A stretch of DNA of 62,020 nucleotides from Pirellulales bacterium (GTDB taxonomy: Bacteria; Planctomycetota; Planctomycetia; Pirellulales; JAEUIK01). Positions 29,619 through 38,400 of the stretch are shown here, piece by piece (within the stretch, counting starts at the first letter, position 1; every line of letters starts with the position of its first letter). Where the stretch lies: contig JAIESQ010000016.1 in the NCBI GenBank assembly GCA_019745975.1, positions 1 through 62,020 on the forward strand, given 5' to 3'. The notes under the pieces were generated by a model, which was given only the letters and a program-made list of their open reading frames with translations, was not told where the DNA came from and made no database searches. Position numbers and translations under genes: made by a program.

Positions 29619-30980
29619 ATGCCCTACCTGGCCAACACCGCCGAAGATCAACAAGCGATGCTCATGGCGATCGGCGCCGGCTCGCTCGATGAGCTGTTCG
29701 CGCAAGTCCCCGCCGAGCTGCGCTTGCAAAGAAGTTTGAACCTGCCCCCCGCGCTCACCGAGCTCGAACTGACGCAGCACCTCGGCGAGCTTTCGGCGCG
29801 CACCGCATCGACCGCCGACAAAGTCTGCTTCCTGGGGGCGGGGAGCTACGACCATTTCATTCCGGCCGTGGTTGACGCGATCGCCTCGCGCGGCGAGTTC
29901 TACACCTCGTACACCCCCTATCAGCCCGAGGCCAGCCAGGGCAACCTGCAGGCGTTCTTCGAATATCAAACGCTGATCACGCAGTTGACCGGCATGGATG
30001 TGTCGAACGCCAGCTTGTACGACGGCGCCAGCGCCGCGGCGGAAGCCATGCTGATGACACTCACGGCCACAAAACGATATGGCCGCCTGATCGTCGCGCG
30101 CAGCGTCCACCCTGAGTATCGCCAGGTACTCGACACGTATCTCGAACATTTAGGAATCGAGCTGGTGACGGTCGGCACTCCTGGCGGCACGCTCGCGCCG
30201 GCCGATCTTGCCGCGGCCCTCAACAACGAAACCGCCGGCGTTCTCGTGCAGCAGCCCAACTTTTTTGGCTGCCTCGAAGAAATGGCCGAGCTGGCCGAAG
30301 TGACGCACCGCGCCGGCGCGCTGTTCGTCGTGGCCGTCGATCCGATCAGCCTGGGCCTGTTGAGGCGGCCGGGCGATTACGGCGCCGACATTGTCGTGGC
30401 CGAAGGGCAGTCGCTTGGCAGCCCGATGTCGTTCGGCGGACCGTATCTGGGGATCATGGCCTGCCGCGAAGAATTCGTGCGCCGCATGCCGGGGCGGATC
30501 ACCGGTCAGACGGTCGATCGTCACGGGCGCCGCTGCTGGGTGCTCACCTTGCAAACGCGCGAGCAGCACATTCGCCGCGAAAAAGCCACCAGCAACATCT
30601 GCACCAATCAGGGGCTGTTCGCGCTGCGGGCCTGCATCTATCTGGCGACGCTTGGTCCGCAAGGCTTGCGCGAAGTCGCCGAGCTGTCGCTGCGCAAGGC
30701 ACACTACGCGGCCGACCGCCTGGCGGCCGTCGATGGCCTGTCGTTGGAATTCGATCGCCCTTACTTCAAAGAGTTTGTCGTCCGGGCGCCGCGGGGGCTC
30801 GTCGAGCCGCTACTCGAACGCGCGTACCGCGACGACGGGCTGTTGGCCGGTGTGCCGTTGGGGCGCTGGTATCCGGAGCTGGCCGATTGCTTCCTGGTCA
30901 CAGTGACCGAGAAGCGCACGCGCGGCGAAATCGATCGGCTGGCCGAGTCTCTGAGTCACATAGCCGCACTGGTGCGTTGA
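29619..30980 (+). CDS. gcvPA: Glycine dehydrogenase (decarboxylating) subunit 1
   Basis: The alpha subunit of the two-subunit P protein, which with GcvPB decarboxylates glycine. The 453-aa product begins MPYLANTAEDQQAMLMAIG, typical of the split form, and has GAGSYDHFIPAVVDAIASRG and GEFYTSYTPYQPEASQGNLQ. PLP is bound by the GcvPB partner. The TGA stop lies inside the left arm of a dispersed inverted repeat (30976-31059) that fills the gap to gcvPB. Confidence 0.96.
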   Translation: MPYLANTAEDQQAMLMAIGAGSLDELFAQVPAELRLQRSLNLPPALTELELTQHLGELSARTASTADKVCFLGAGSYDHFIPAVVDAIASRGEFYTSYTPYQPEASQGNLQAFFEYQTLITQLTGMDVSNASLYDGASAAAEAMLMTLTATKRYGRLIVARSVHPEYRQVLDTYLEHLGIELVTVGTPGGTLAPADLAAALNNETAGVLVQQPNFFGCLEEMAELAEVTHRAGALFVVAVDPISLGLLRRPGDYGADIVVAEGQSLGSPMSFGGPYLGIMACREEFVRRMPGRITGQTVDRHGRRCWVLTLQTREQHIRREKATSNICTNQGLFALRACIYLATLGPQGLREVAELSLRKAHYAADRLAAVDGLSLEFDRPYFKEFVVRAPRGLVEPLLERAYRDDGLLAGVPLGRWYPELADCFLVTVTEKRTRGEIDRLAESLSHIAALVR

Positions 30981-31059
30981 AAAATGGGACTGGCTCCGAG
31001 TGCGGCGATATCAACCTGGCAATAAGGCTTGCCGCTCGCTGCCTGTCCCACTTTTCAAC
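30976..31059. repeat. Inverted repeat between gcvPA and gcvPB (GTTGAAAAATGGGAC family)
   Basis: Arms 30976-30994 (GTTGAAAAATGGGACTGGC) and 31041-31059 (GCCTGTCCCACTTTTCAAC) are complementary at 17 of 19 bases. The left arm holds the gcvPA stop codon. The 46-base interior has no gene. The right end is followed by the gcvPB leader. Confidence 0.85.
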
Positions 31060-31081
31060 AACCAGGTGATAGCGATTCCTC

Positions 31082-32545
31082 ATGCGTAACACTCGCAGCA
31101 CGCAACTGTTGTTCGAACTCTCGAAGCCCGGCCGGCGCGGCGTGTGCTTTCCCGCGGCCGACGTGCCGACGCAGCCGCTTGAACGATTGCTGCCCAAATC
31201 AGCGCTGGCCGACGCGCCGCCGCCGCTGCCCGAGTTGGCCGAGCCCGAAGTCGTGCGGCACTTCACCAATCTTTCGACGTTGAACATGTCGGTCGATACG
31301 CACTTCTATCCGTTGGGCAGTTGTACGATGAAGTACAACCCCAAGCGGAATGAACGGCTGGCGGCGCTACCCGGCATGGCGCATGTGCATCCGTATCAGC
31401 CCGACGAATCACTGCAAGGGCTGCTCGCGCTGTTGTTCGGTTTGCAGCAGTATCTGGCCGAGATAGCAGGACTCGATGCGGTATCGCTGCAGCCGGCGGC
31501 CGGCGCGCAGGGCGAATTGACGGCGCTGCTGGTCGCCGTGGCCTACTTCAAAGATCGTGGCGAGCGGCGGCCGCACGTGCTCGTGCCCGATAGCGCGCAC
31601 GGCACCAATCCGGCCAGCGCCGCGATGGCCGGCTTCGAGTCGATCACTGTCCGCAGCACGCCGGCCGGCCTGGTCGATCTCGACGATCTGCGCGCCAAGC
31701 TCGACGACCAAACCGCCGTGTTCATGATCACCAACCCCAACACGCTGGGGATGTTCGACGCCCAGATTCGCGAGATTGCCGACCTGGTCCACAAGGCCGG
31801 CGGCCTGATCTATCTCGACGGCGCCAATATGAACGCCATCCTGGGGATCGCGCGGCCGGGCGATTTCGGCGCCGACATGATGCACTTCAATCCGCACAAA
31901 ACCTTCAGCGGCCCACACGGCGGTGGCGGGCCGGGCGCGGGGCCGATCGCCGTGCGCGCGAAGCTCGCGCCGTACTTGCCCGTGCCCGTGGTCGTCGAAC
32001 GCGACGGGCATTATGCGCTTGATTACGAGCGCCCGAAGTCGATCGGTCGCGTGCGCAGCTTCTTCGGCAACACGGGTGTGCTGGTGAGGGCATACGCCTA
32101 CATTCGCACGCACGGGCCTGACGGACTAAGGCGCATCGCCGAGAATGCGGTGCTCAACGCCAACTACCTGCTGAGCCAGGTCAAAGGGCTGCTGCCGGTG
32201 CCGCAAGGCGATCGCTGCATGCACGAGTTCGTCGCCACGGCCGCGCGACTGAAGCAGGAGAAGGGGGCCACGGCGATGGACCTGGCCAAGCGCTTGTTGG
32301 ACTATGGCTTTCACGCGCCCACGGTCTACTTTCCACTGACGGTGCGCGAGTCGCTGATGATTGAGCCAACCGAGACCGAGAGCAAAGAGACGCTCGACGC
32401 CTTCGCGGCGGCGCTTGCACAAATCTTGAGCGAGCCGGCCGCGGCGCTGCACGACGCGCCTTTGACGACGCCGATCAGCCGGCCCGACGAAGTCCGCGCG
32501 GCCCGGCAGCCGGTGCTGCGCTGGCAGCCTGAGCCGGTCGAATGA
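31082..32545 (+). CDS. gcvPB: Glycine dehydrogenase (decarboxylating) subunit 2
   Basis: PLP-bearing beta subunit of the split glycine decarboxylase. The 487-aa product holds the PLP Lys at about residue 273 in HFNPHKTFSGPHGGGGPGAG. The N-terminal segment LFELSKPGRRGVCFPAADVP and SVDTHFYPLGSCTMKYNPK are also conserved in the family. Its ATG follows the repeat by 22 bases. The stop overlaps the maf start by 4 bases (ATGA). Confidence 0.96.
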   Translation: MRNTRSTQLLFELSKPGRRGVCFPAADVPTQPLERLLPKSALADAPPPLPELAEPEVVRHFTNLSTLNMSVDTHFYPLGSCTMKYNPKRNERLAALPGMAHVHPYQPDESLQGLLALLFGLQQYLAEIAGLDAVSLQPAAGAQGELTALLVAVAYFKDRGERRPHVLVPDSAHGTNPASAAMAGFESITVRSTPAGLVDLDDLRAKLDDQTAVFMITNPNTLGMFDAQIREIADLVHKAGGLIYLDGANMNAILGIARPGDFGADMMHFNPHKTFSGPHGGGGPGAGPIAVRAKLAPYLPVPVVVERDGHYALDYERPKSIGRVRSFFGNTGVLVRAYAYIRTHGPDGLRRIAENAVLNANYLLSQVKGLLPVPQGDRCMHEFVATAARLKQEKGATAMDLAKRLLDYGFHAPTVYFPLTVRESLMIEPTETESKETLDAFAAALAQILSEPAAALHDAPLTTPISRPDEVRAARQPVLRWQPEPVE

Positions 32546-33150
32546 ACCGCGGCGCGCCCAAGCTGATTCTGGCCAGTCGCTCTCCCCGGCGGCGCGAGCT
32601 TCTGACCGCCGCGAGTTACGACTTCGAAGTGCTGCCGGCGCGCGACGAAGCCGAAGACGAACTACGGCCTGGCGAAGCACCTCGCGCTTACGTCGCCCGG
32701 CTCGCGCGGCAGAAGGCGGCCGACGTCGCAGCGCAGATTGAAGCAAAACGCGCTGGGCCAAACATTACAGCCTTCGACGAGCGCGTGATCGTCGCCTGCG
32801 ACACGATCGTCGTGCTCGGCGACGAGCTGCTCGGCAAGCCGGCCGATGCCGCACACGCCCGGCGGATGCTCAGCGATCTCAGCGGTCGCGAGCACCTGGT
32901 GCTCAGCGGCTTGTGCCTGTGGCCGCCGGCCGGCGGCGCACCGCGCACCGAGATCGCCGAATCGCGACTACGGATGGACGAGCTCAGCGATGCCCAGATC
33001 GACGAGTATGTCGCCAGTGGCCTGTGGGCTGGCAAGGCCGGCGGCTTCGGCTACCAGGATCGCCTCGGCTGGCTGCACGTCACCGCGGGGAGCGAATCGA
33101 ACATCGTCGGCCTGCCGCTGGAGCTCTTGGCCGAGATGCTCGATGGATGA
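32542..33150 (+). CDS. maf: Maf-family nucleotide pyrophosphatase
   Basis: A 202-aa septum-inhibition/Maf-type protein, which in characterised members hydrolyses dTTP, UTP or modified nucleotides. The family motif LASRSPRRRELL is at residues 10-21, VACDTIVVLGDELLGKP at about 83, and GKAGGFGYQD toward the C-terminus, where GxxYxIQ-type text is usual. It is coupled to gcvPB by an ATGA overlap, though its role has no clear tie to glycine cleavage. Confidence 0.92.
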   Translation: MNRGAPKLILASRSPRRRELLTAASYDFEVLPARDEAEDELRPGEAPRAYVARLARQKAADVAAQIEAKRAGPNITAFDERVIVACDTIVVLGDELLGKPADAAHARRMLSDLSGREHLVLSGLCLWPPAGGAPRTEIAESRLRMDELSDAQIDEYVASGLWAGKAGGFGYQDRLGWLHVTAGSESNIVGLPLELLAEMLDG

Positions 33151-33240
33151 GTTCTGTCGCATCATCGACGATGGACAACGTACGTGTGCCACTGCTTGGC
33201 CGTCGGCCAAAATCGCGTTGCTATTGTGTAGCGGGCAATT

Positions 33241-33427
33241 GCCGACGAACAAGCAGTGCCCGGGGACTGGTGCTTTTTTCGGTGTGAGACATTGCCTGAG
33301 CCGGCTCGCGCCGGCCGAAAACACGTACCTGACCCCTCCGCCCCTCTTGTAACCTCAGCACTGCTTGCTCGTCGGCGCTCGAGTCGACTGGCCAACTCGA
33401 CTGCCGTTCGCCGCCGAGCAAACAGTG
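33241..33427. repeat. Nested composite of inverted repeats
   Basis: The 321-base gap between maf and the MFS gene holds no gene but three repeat pairs. GCCGACGAACAAGCAGTG (33241-33258) pairs with CACTGCTTGCTCGTCGGC (33359-33376), one mismatch. Between them, 33262-33284 and 33314-33336 form an imperfect pair (GGGG...GGT.C...TTTTCGG). 33359-33377 can also pair with 33409-33427 (two mismatches). This looks like one element inserted into another. Confidence 0.65.
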
Positions 33428-33471
33428 GCACACCACCGACCGCAGAGCCAGCGTTTCACGCACCCTACGAA

Positions 33472-34875
33472 TTACGTCGTCACTTGCACTTCGCCTCCCA
33501 CGACCGGCTGCGTCGAATCGATCCGCAGCCAGCATAGCCCGGCTGCGAAATAGGCAAGAGCGAACAGCGTGAACATCAGGCCCGTGTGACGATCTTGCAT
33601 CAGGCCGCCCGCAACCCAGGCCCCCGATGCCGCCCCCAGGTTGCCCAGCGTGTTCATCATGCCTGAGACGGTGCCGGCGTAGCGTTCGCCAATGTCGGCC
33701 GTCGCGGCCCAGCTCACCGGCATCGTCAGATCGTAAAAGAGTGCCAGCGAGCAGACTAGCGCCCCCAAAATGACGATGTCGACCATCGTTGCCGGCTCTG
33801 TCCAATCGCGCATGCCGAACCGCGCGGCCACGATTAGCCACAGCAACCCGCCGACACCAAAGCCCGCCGCGCCGAACAGCCGCCGCCCCCATTTGCGTGC
33901 TCCCAGGCGGCGCACGATCCGGTCACTCCACCAGCCGCTGCTGAAGCACGCCACGGCGCCGACGGAATAGGCCGTCGCGCCGATCCAAGAGGCCGCTTCG
34001 CGGTCGACGTGCAGGTCACTCTCGAGATAGGTCGGCAGCAAACTGATGTTGAAGAACGACCCGAATCCGCCAAACCCGTAGGCCAGACAGAGCGCCCAGA
34101 GATTTCCGGAACTTAACAGTTTGGCCCAGGGAACGTTGGCGTGTGTGCCCGCGTGCGGTTCGCGGCCCAGGCGGATCAACTCGACTTCGGCCGCGTTGAC
34201 TCTCGTCGACTGGATCGGATGATCGCGATACCACCAGTAGAACACGATCGCCCAGATCACCCCTGGTAGTGCCAATACCAAAAGCGTTGCGCGCCAATCC
34301 CCGACGAGTGTCAGTAGCCCGACCACCAGCACGGGCGAGATTGCTCCGCCGATCCGCGTACACATCCAGATCCAACCTTGTGCCGTGCCGCGCTGTGTCA
34401 CCGGCATCCAGGCGGCGAACATTCGGGCGATGTTCGGAAAGATGCCCGCCTGGAACGACCCGAAGGCGAACCTTGCCGCCAGCAAGCCGACGAACGAGCG
34501 TGCGGCCGCCGTCACGGCCGTCATGCCCGAAAAGCCGAGTATCACCACCAGCAGCGTCAGCCGGGCTCCGAAACGATCTCCTGAGTAGCCTGCTGGAATC
34601 TCAAACGCCCCATAGGCCAGCGCGAACACGGACATCAACTGGCCGAATTGCTGCTTGTCGAGACCCAGGTCTTGTTGCAGCGCGGGCCCGACCCAGGCAA
34701 ACGACACGCGCATCACGTAGCCGATGGCGGCCAGCGCGCAACCCAGCGCCACGACGTAGTAGCGCTGCCGGCTGGCCACGTCGCCAAGTGCCGCGGGACT
34801 GCGCTGCCCGGAGAGGTCCGCGGCCGCGATTTGCGGCGCGGCGAGTGGGTTCGGCGTGGCGGTCTTGTCGGGCAT
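33472..34875 (-). CDS. MFS transporter, anion:cation symporter type
   Basis: A 467-aa permease with about 12 membrane helices. The pattern resembles the ACS family (hexuronate, glucarate or phthalate transporters): YVMRVSFAWVGPALQQDLGL in helix one, GDRFGARLTLLV after helix two, and RMFAAWMPVTQRGTAQG near helix four. The substrate is unknown. ATG 34875 (MPDKTATPN) is chosen because the frame upstream is Arg/Pro-rich shadow. The nearest same-strand neighbour is the 44-aa basic protein gene upstream, separated by a terminator-like hairpin. Confidence 0.88.
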   Translation of the reverse strand: MPDKTATPNPLAAPQIAAADLSGQRSPAALGDVASRQRYYVVALGCALAAIGYVMRVSFAWVGPALQQDLGLDKQQFGQLMSVFALAYGAFEIPAGYSGDRFGARLTLLVVILGFSGMTAVTAAARSFVGLLAARFAFGSFQAGIFPNIARMFAAWMPVTQRGTAQGWIWMCTRIGGAISPVLVVGLLTLVGDWRATLLVLALPGVIWAIVFYWWYRDHPIQSTRVNAAEVELIRLGREPHAGTHANVPWAKLLSSGNLWALCLAYGFGGFGSFFNISLLPTYLESDLHVDREAASWIGATAYSVGAVACFSSGWWSDRIVRRLGARKWGRRLFGAAGFGVGGLLWLIVAARFGMRDWTEPATMVDIVILGALVCSLALFYDLTMPVSWAATADIGERYAGTVSGMMNTLGNLGAASGAWVAGGLMQDRHTGLMFTLFALAYFAAGLCWLRIDSTQPVVGGEVQVTT

Positions 34876-34956
34876 GTCAGAACAGTAGCAGGTTCGCGGG
34901 CCGATGCCACCGTTTGTCGCGAGACTGTTCCTCAGCGAGCCCACCGCGCAAAACAA

Positions 34957-34997
34957 TAGGCCGTGCGGCGCCGTTTGTTCCTCGGCGCCGCGCGGCC
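34957..34997 (-). terminator. Hairpin with T-tract after the histone-like gene
   Basis: On the minus strand a 16-bp stem (34997-34982 with 34972-34957, one G.T pair) encloses a 9-base loop and is followed by TATTGTTTTG. It lies 93 bases after the stop of the 44-aa basic protein gene and upstream of the MFS start. This is the best intrinsic terminator candidate in the window. Confidence 0.65.
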
Positions 34998-35089
34998 TGT
35001 CTCGTCGCTGTCGTGGACGCAAACGCCGCCGGCGGATCGCAAGGATCGCCTGCGGGCAACGTCCTGTCGTGAGCCAAGGGCCCGCGAAG

Positions 35090-35224
35090 CTACTTCTTGG
35101 CCACGCCGCGCTTCTTGGGCGAGCGCTTGGCGGCCGGCTTCTTGGCGGCGGCGGCCGGCTTGGCGGTCGTCTTCTTCTTGGGCGAACGAGCGGTCGTCTT
35201 CTTGATCGTCTTCTTAGCGGCCAT
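35090..35224 (-). CDS. Histone H1-like lysine-rich mini-protein
   Basis: A 44-aa protein made almost wholly of Lys, Ala, Thr, Pro, Arg and Ser. It includes two SPKK motifs (ARSPKKKTTAKPAAAAKKPA and KRSPKKRG). SPKK units bind the DNA minor groove in histone H1, and similar Ala/Lys/Pro-rich tails occur in bacterial Hc1/AlgP-type proteins. It probably binds nucleic acid and affects nucleoid structure. AAAGGAG is 8 bases before ATG 35224; the earlier ATG at 35230 is too close to it. A hairpin terminator follows. Confidence 0.75.
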   Translation of the reverse strand: MAAKKTIKKTTARSPKKKTTAKPAAAAKKPAAKRSPKKRGVAKK

Positions 35225-35582
35225 GTCCATGGCTCCTTTGGTTCGGGCACCGTCCTTGAGTTCGAGGGACTTCTCCTGGGTACCCGACAGGAGAAGATGC
35301 CCGACTACGAATAACCCTTGGCCTGCGTCGCGGTCGGTTTTAATGTTGCTCGCGGCGCCGATTGGTTGATTGATTTCCTTCTTGAAACGCGAAGTTCGGA
35401 CGACTGCCAGCGTGCTGCCTGCTGCCCTTGATGTCGTAGCTTCGGCGCGCCGTAAGTCGCGTAACGAGGTCGGCGCCGAGTCGCCAGCGGTCGGCCGACA
35501 GCTTCCCCCGCCTGCCAACTCCGCCGCATTGAACCGGGAAGGGGCAAATTGCGTCAAGCCGAGTTTCGAGCGCCGTGATAGC

Positions 35583-37070
35583 ATGAGCCTCATGGAGACT
35601 GCTCTCGAACAGCTCGTGGTCGACCTAGCGAAATATGCCGAACTGACGGCGGCCGAGCGCGCCGCGCTCGCGAAACGGATCGCCGCGCTGGGGGCTGCGA
35701 CGAGCGGCACGACACGCGGCCATGGCACGGGCGACCTGCTGGATGCCGCGTCCCTGCGCACCCTCGAACAGACCTATCAAACCCCAGAAACACCGAGCGC
35801 CAAGCGCGGCCTGGTGCTCGCCCTGCTGGCCACCGTGCGCTCGGCCGAGGCCTTGCGGCTGTTCGCCGATTTGTTCGTCGAGTTGCCGCCGGCCGACATT
35901 CAAGATGTGCTCGTTGGCTGCGCGCCGTTGATGAAAGTAGCGCCGTTCCCCGTGCGGGCTCTCTACCCTCGATTGCTCGATGCGCTAGGAAATCCACAGA
36001 CGGCGGCCGTGGCGCTCGATTTGGCGAATTTTGCCACCCGCGAAGGGATTGTCCCCCGACATCCGGCCGCCGATCGCGCCGTGGAACTGGCCGATCTGCT
36101 GGGGCGGATCGCGCAGCAGTTGCTGAGGATCGAGGAACAACCCGCCAGCTCGGCGGCCGACGTCGAGGATCGCCGCGCGCAGGTTTCGGTGGCGATGCCA
36201 CTGTTCGTCTCGCTCTGTGACGCGCTGGCCTTGATCGGCGACAAAACTGTGATCGGCAAACTGCATCAGGCGCTCGGCATCGGACATCGCCGGCTGCGCA
36301 CCGAGGCCGCGGCGGCTCTGGCCCGGCTGGAGGAAGAACGGGGCTTCGAGACGCTTGTCGAACTGGCGGCCGATCCGGCGTCGCGTACACGCGCTCTGGC
36401 GTACCTCACCGAGCTGGGCCAGCTCGAGCGCGTCGCCGAAGCGCTGCGCAGTCCCGAGGCCCGCGCCGCGGCGGCATTGGCCGACTGGCTGGGCCACGCC
36501 GCGCAATTCGGCGCGCCACCGCACGAGGTTGAACTGGTCGATCAGTGCCGACAGTATTGGCCCGGCTACAACGAGCCGGTCGACTGCTGGCTATTTCTGT
36601 ACACGTACCACTTCGCCCAGGGAGAGTTCTCTGGCGTGGGGATCGTCGGCCCCGTGACGTACGCCCTGCAGTCCGATCTTGAGGACCTGCCACCGTCGGA
36701 TATCTACGCCGCGTACGCCGGCTGGCACGCCGAGCACGACGACCTGCGCGAAACATCGGCCGCCGATCTGCCGCCGCACGAACGTTCGCGGGCAATCGCG
36801 CAAATCCGCGCGGCGATAGGCGACGACAGCCCCTACGAAGCGATCGAACTGGACAAGGTCGGCCAGTTCTTCAACGAGCGTATTTTGGTGGCCCAGGCGC
36901 GCCGCGGCGGTCAGCGGGGCACGCTCGTCATTGACGACGACGGCGCGGTCAGTTGGTATCCGGCCGGCAGCGTCTCGCGTCCGATCGGCCCCGACGTGGC
37001 CTACTGGATTCACACGGGGCGCAAGCTGCTGGCGACGTTCAACGCCGCCGGGCGCGACGACGCCGACTAA
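35583..37070 (+). CDS. HEAT-repeat-like protein of unknown function
   Basis: A 495-aa soluble protein without signal peptide or membrane helix. The N-terminal two thirds consist of Ala/Leu/Glu-rich helical pairs with a HEAT-like look (for example RTEAAAALARLEEERGFETL followed by RALAYLTELGQLERVAEALR). The C-terminal third differs and contains YWPGYNEPVDCWLFLYTYHF and VSRPIGPDVAYWIHTGRKLL. I know no enzymatic motif in it. ATG 35583 or 35592 can start it; the open frame above 35583 looks non-coding. No operon partner. Confidence 0.7.
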   Translation: MSLMETALEQLVVDLAKYAELTAAERAALAKRIAALGAATSGTTRGHGTGDLLDAASLRTLEQTYQTPETPSAKRGLVLALLATVRSAEALRLFADLFVELPPADIQDVLVGCAPLMKVAPFPVRALYPRLLDALGNPQTAAVALDLANFATREGIVPRHPAADRAVELADLLGRIAQQLLRIEEQPASSAADVEDRRAQVSVAMPLFVSLCDALALIGDKTVIGKLHQALGIGHRRLRTEAAAALARLEEERGFETLVELAADPASRTRALAYLTELGQLERVAEALRSPEARAAAALADWLGHAAQFGAPPHEVELVDQCRQYWPGYNEPVDCWLFLYTYHFAQGEFSGVGIVGPVTYALQSDLEDLPPSDIYAAYAGWHAEHDDLRETSAADLPPHERSRAIAQIRAAIGDDSPYEAIELDKVGQFFNERILVAQARRGGQRGTLVIDDDGAVSWYPAGSVSRPIGPDVAYWIHTGRKLLATFNAAGRDDAD

Positions 37071-37197
37071 ATGGCGGTAATGTCATTTGACGTTTTTTGA
37101 GTGCCACTGGCTCTGCCGTACCGCCCCGCGCGTTAGAATCGAGCACGCTACTTCGCCGAAATCAACCGATTCATTTTCATCACAGCGAGAACCCGCC

Positions 37198-38121
37198 ATG
37201 ATTCGCCTGCGCGTCCTTGGATTTATTGCGCTACTCCTTGTATCGGTGTCGATGGCCGCCCAGGCCGACGACGCCAAGCCCCAGCGACCCACCGACCAAT
37301 TCTTCGATTCCGACGGCGTGAAGATTCACTACATCGAGCAGGGAGCGGGCGAGCCGGTCCTCTTGATCCACGGCTTCACTGCCAACATTCAATTGCAATG
37401 GGTCGCGCCGGGCGTGTTTCCCCGCTTGGCCAAAGAATTTCGCGTGATCGCACTGGATAACCGTGGCCACGGCCGTAGCGGCAAGCCGCACGACGCGGCC
37501 GAGTACGGCGTCAAGATGGTCGAAGACTCGATCCGTCTGTTGGATCATCTGAAGATCGAGCGGGCCCACGTCGTCGGCTATTCGATGGGCGGATTCATCA
37601 CCAACAAGCTACTGTCGCTGCATCCCGAGCGCGTGATCACCGCCACGCTCGGCGGCGCCGGCTGGAGCCGCGAAGGAGATAAGCGCTTCGAGATCATGGA
37701 TCAACTCGCGGACTCGCTCGACGCCGGCACCGGCATCGCCCCCTTGCTCAAGTTCCTGACGCCTGAGGGCGCGCCGCCCTTGAGCGAAGAACAGATCAAG
37801 ACCTACAACCAGATGGTGCTCTTGCTCAACGATCCGAAGGCATTGGCGGCGGCGGTGCGCGGCATGAAAGGGCTGATGATCCCCGAAGAGAAGCTGCTGG
37901 CCAACACGCGGCCGGTGCTGGCGTTGATCGGTTCGAAAGACCCGCTGAAAGCGGGCGTCGACGAGCTCGAGAAGGTGAAGATGCCGCAACTGACCGTCGA
38001 GGTGATTGACGGAGCCGATCACATGGATGCCTTCGGCCGGCCTGAGTTCATCGAAGGGCTCGAGAAGTTTCTGGACGCGAATCGCGTGGCGCAGCCGGCG
38101 GCCGCCGCGGCGGGGAACTAG
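37198..38121 (+). CDS. Exported alpha/beta hydrolase
   Basis: A 307-aa hydrolase with signal peptide MIRLRVLGFIALLLVSVSMA. The fold motifs are HGFTAN (oxyanion), the nucleophile elbow VGYSMGGF with Ser at about 129, Asp in LIGSKDPL and His at about 275 (GADHMDAF). The substrate could be an ester, lactone or peptide; nothing decides it. ATG 37198 gives the signal peptide. A TAGAAT at 37134-37139 might be the -10 box. The downstream gap holds nested repeats. Confidence 0.88.
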   Translation: MIRLRVLGFIALLLVSVSMAAQADDAKPQRPTDQFFDSDGVKIHYIEQGAGEPVLLIHGFTANIQLQWVAPGVFPRLAKEFRVIALDNRGHGRSGKPHDAAEYGVKMVEDSIRLLDHLKIERAHVVGYSMGGFITNKLLSLHPERVITATLGGAGWSREGDKRFEIMDQLADSLDAGTGIAPLLKFLTPEGAPPLSEEQIKTYNQMVLLLNDPKALAAAVRGMKGLMIPEEKLLANTRPVLALIGSKDPLKAGVDELEKVKMPQLTVEVIDGADHMDAFGRPEFIEGLEKFLDANRVAQPAAAAAGN

Positions 38122-38188
38122 TGGCGTGAATCGCGCGGCGAGACTTCTGCAAGTCTTGTCGAGCTCGAGGCGTCGTCAAACGCAATTG

Positions 38189-38350
38189 GTTAGCCGCGGA
38201 GTTTCACGTCGGTGACAAGGGTGCCATGTCCCACGCTTGCGTGGGCATGCATCGCGTGGAGTCAAGCATGGCCACTTGCGGAGTACCGCTCAGTGGCCAT
38301 GGCACCCAATCAAGGCGCGCGAGCTAGCGCGCGAGCCAAATCCGGCTAAC
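38189..38350. repeat. Nested repeats: TTAGCCGCGG family interrupted by GGGTGCCATG family
   Basis: A partial left arm GTTAGCCGCGGAG (38189-38201) and a degenerate right arm GCTAGCGCGCGAGCCAAATC then CGGCTAAC (38323-38350) belong to the family at 9888-10001. Between them sits a full element of another family, 38219-38307, bounded by GGGTGCCATG and CATGGCACCC as at 13805-13890. The inner element seems to have inserted into the outer one. Confidence 0.75.
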
Positions 38351-38400
38351 AAATGTAGGGCGATTGATTGCCGCACGTCGCTCCCCGTTCGGATCGCTCG

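Noticed and set aside
33151-33471. Small genes in the maf-MFS gap
   Set aside because: The open frames coincide with inverted repeats and have no ribosome binding sites or conserved features.
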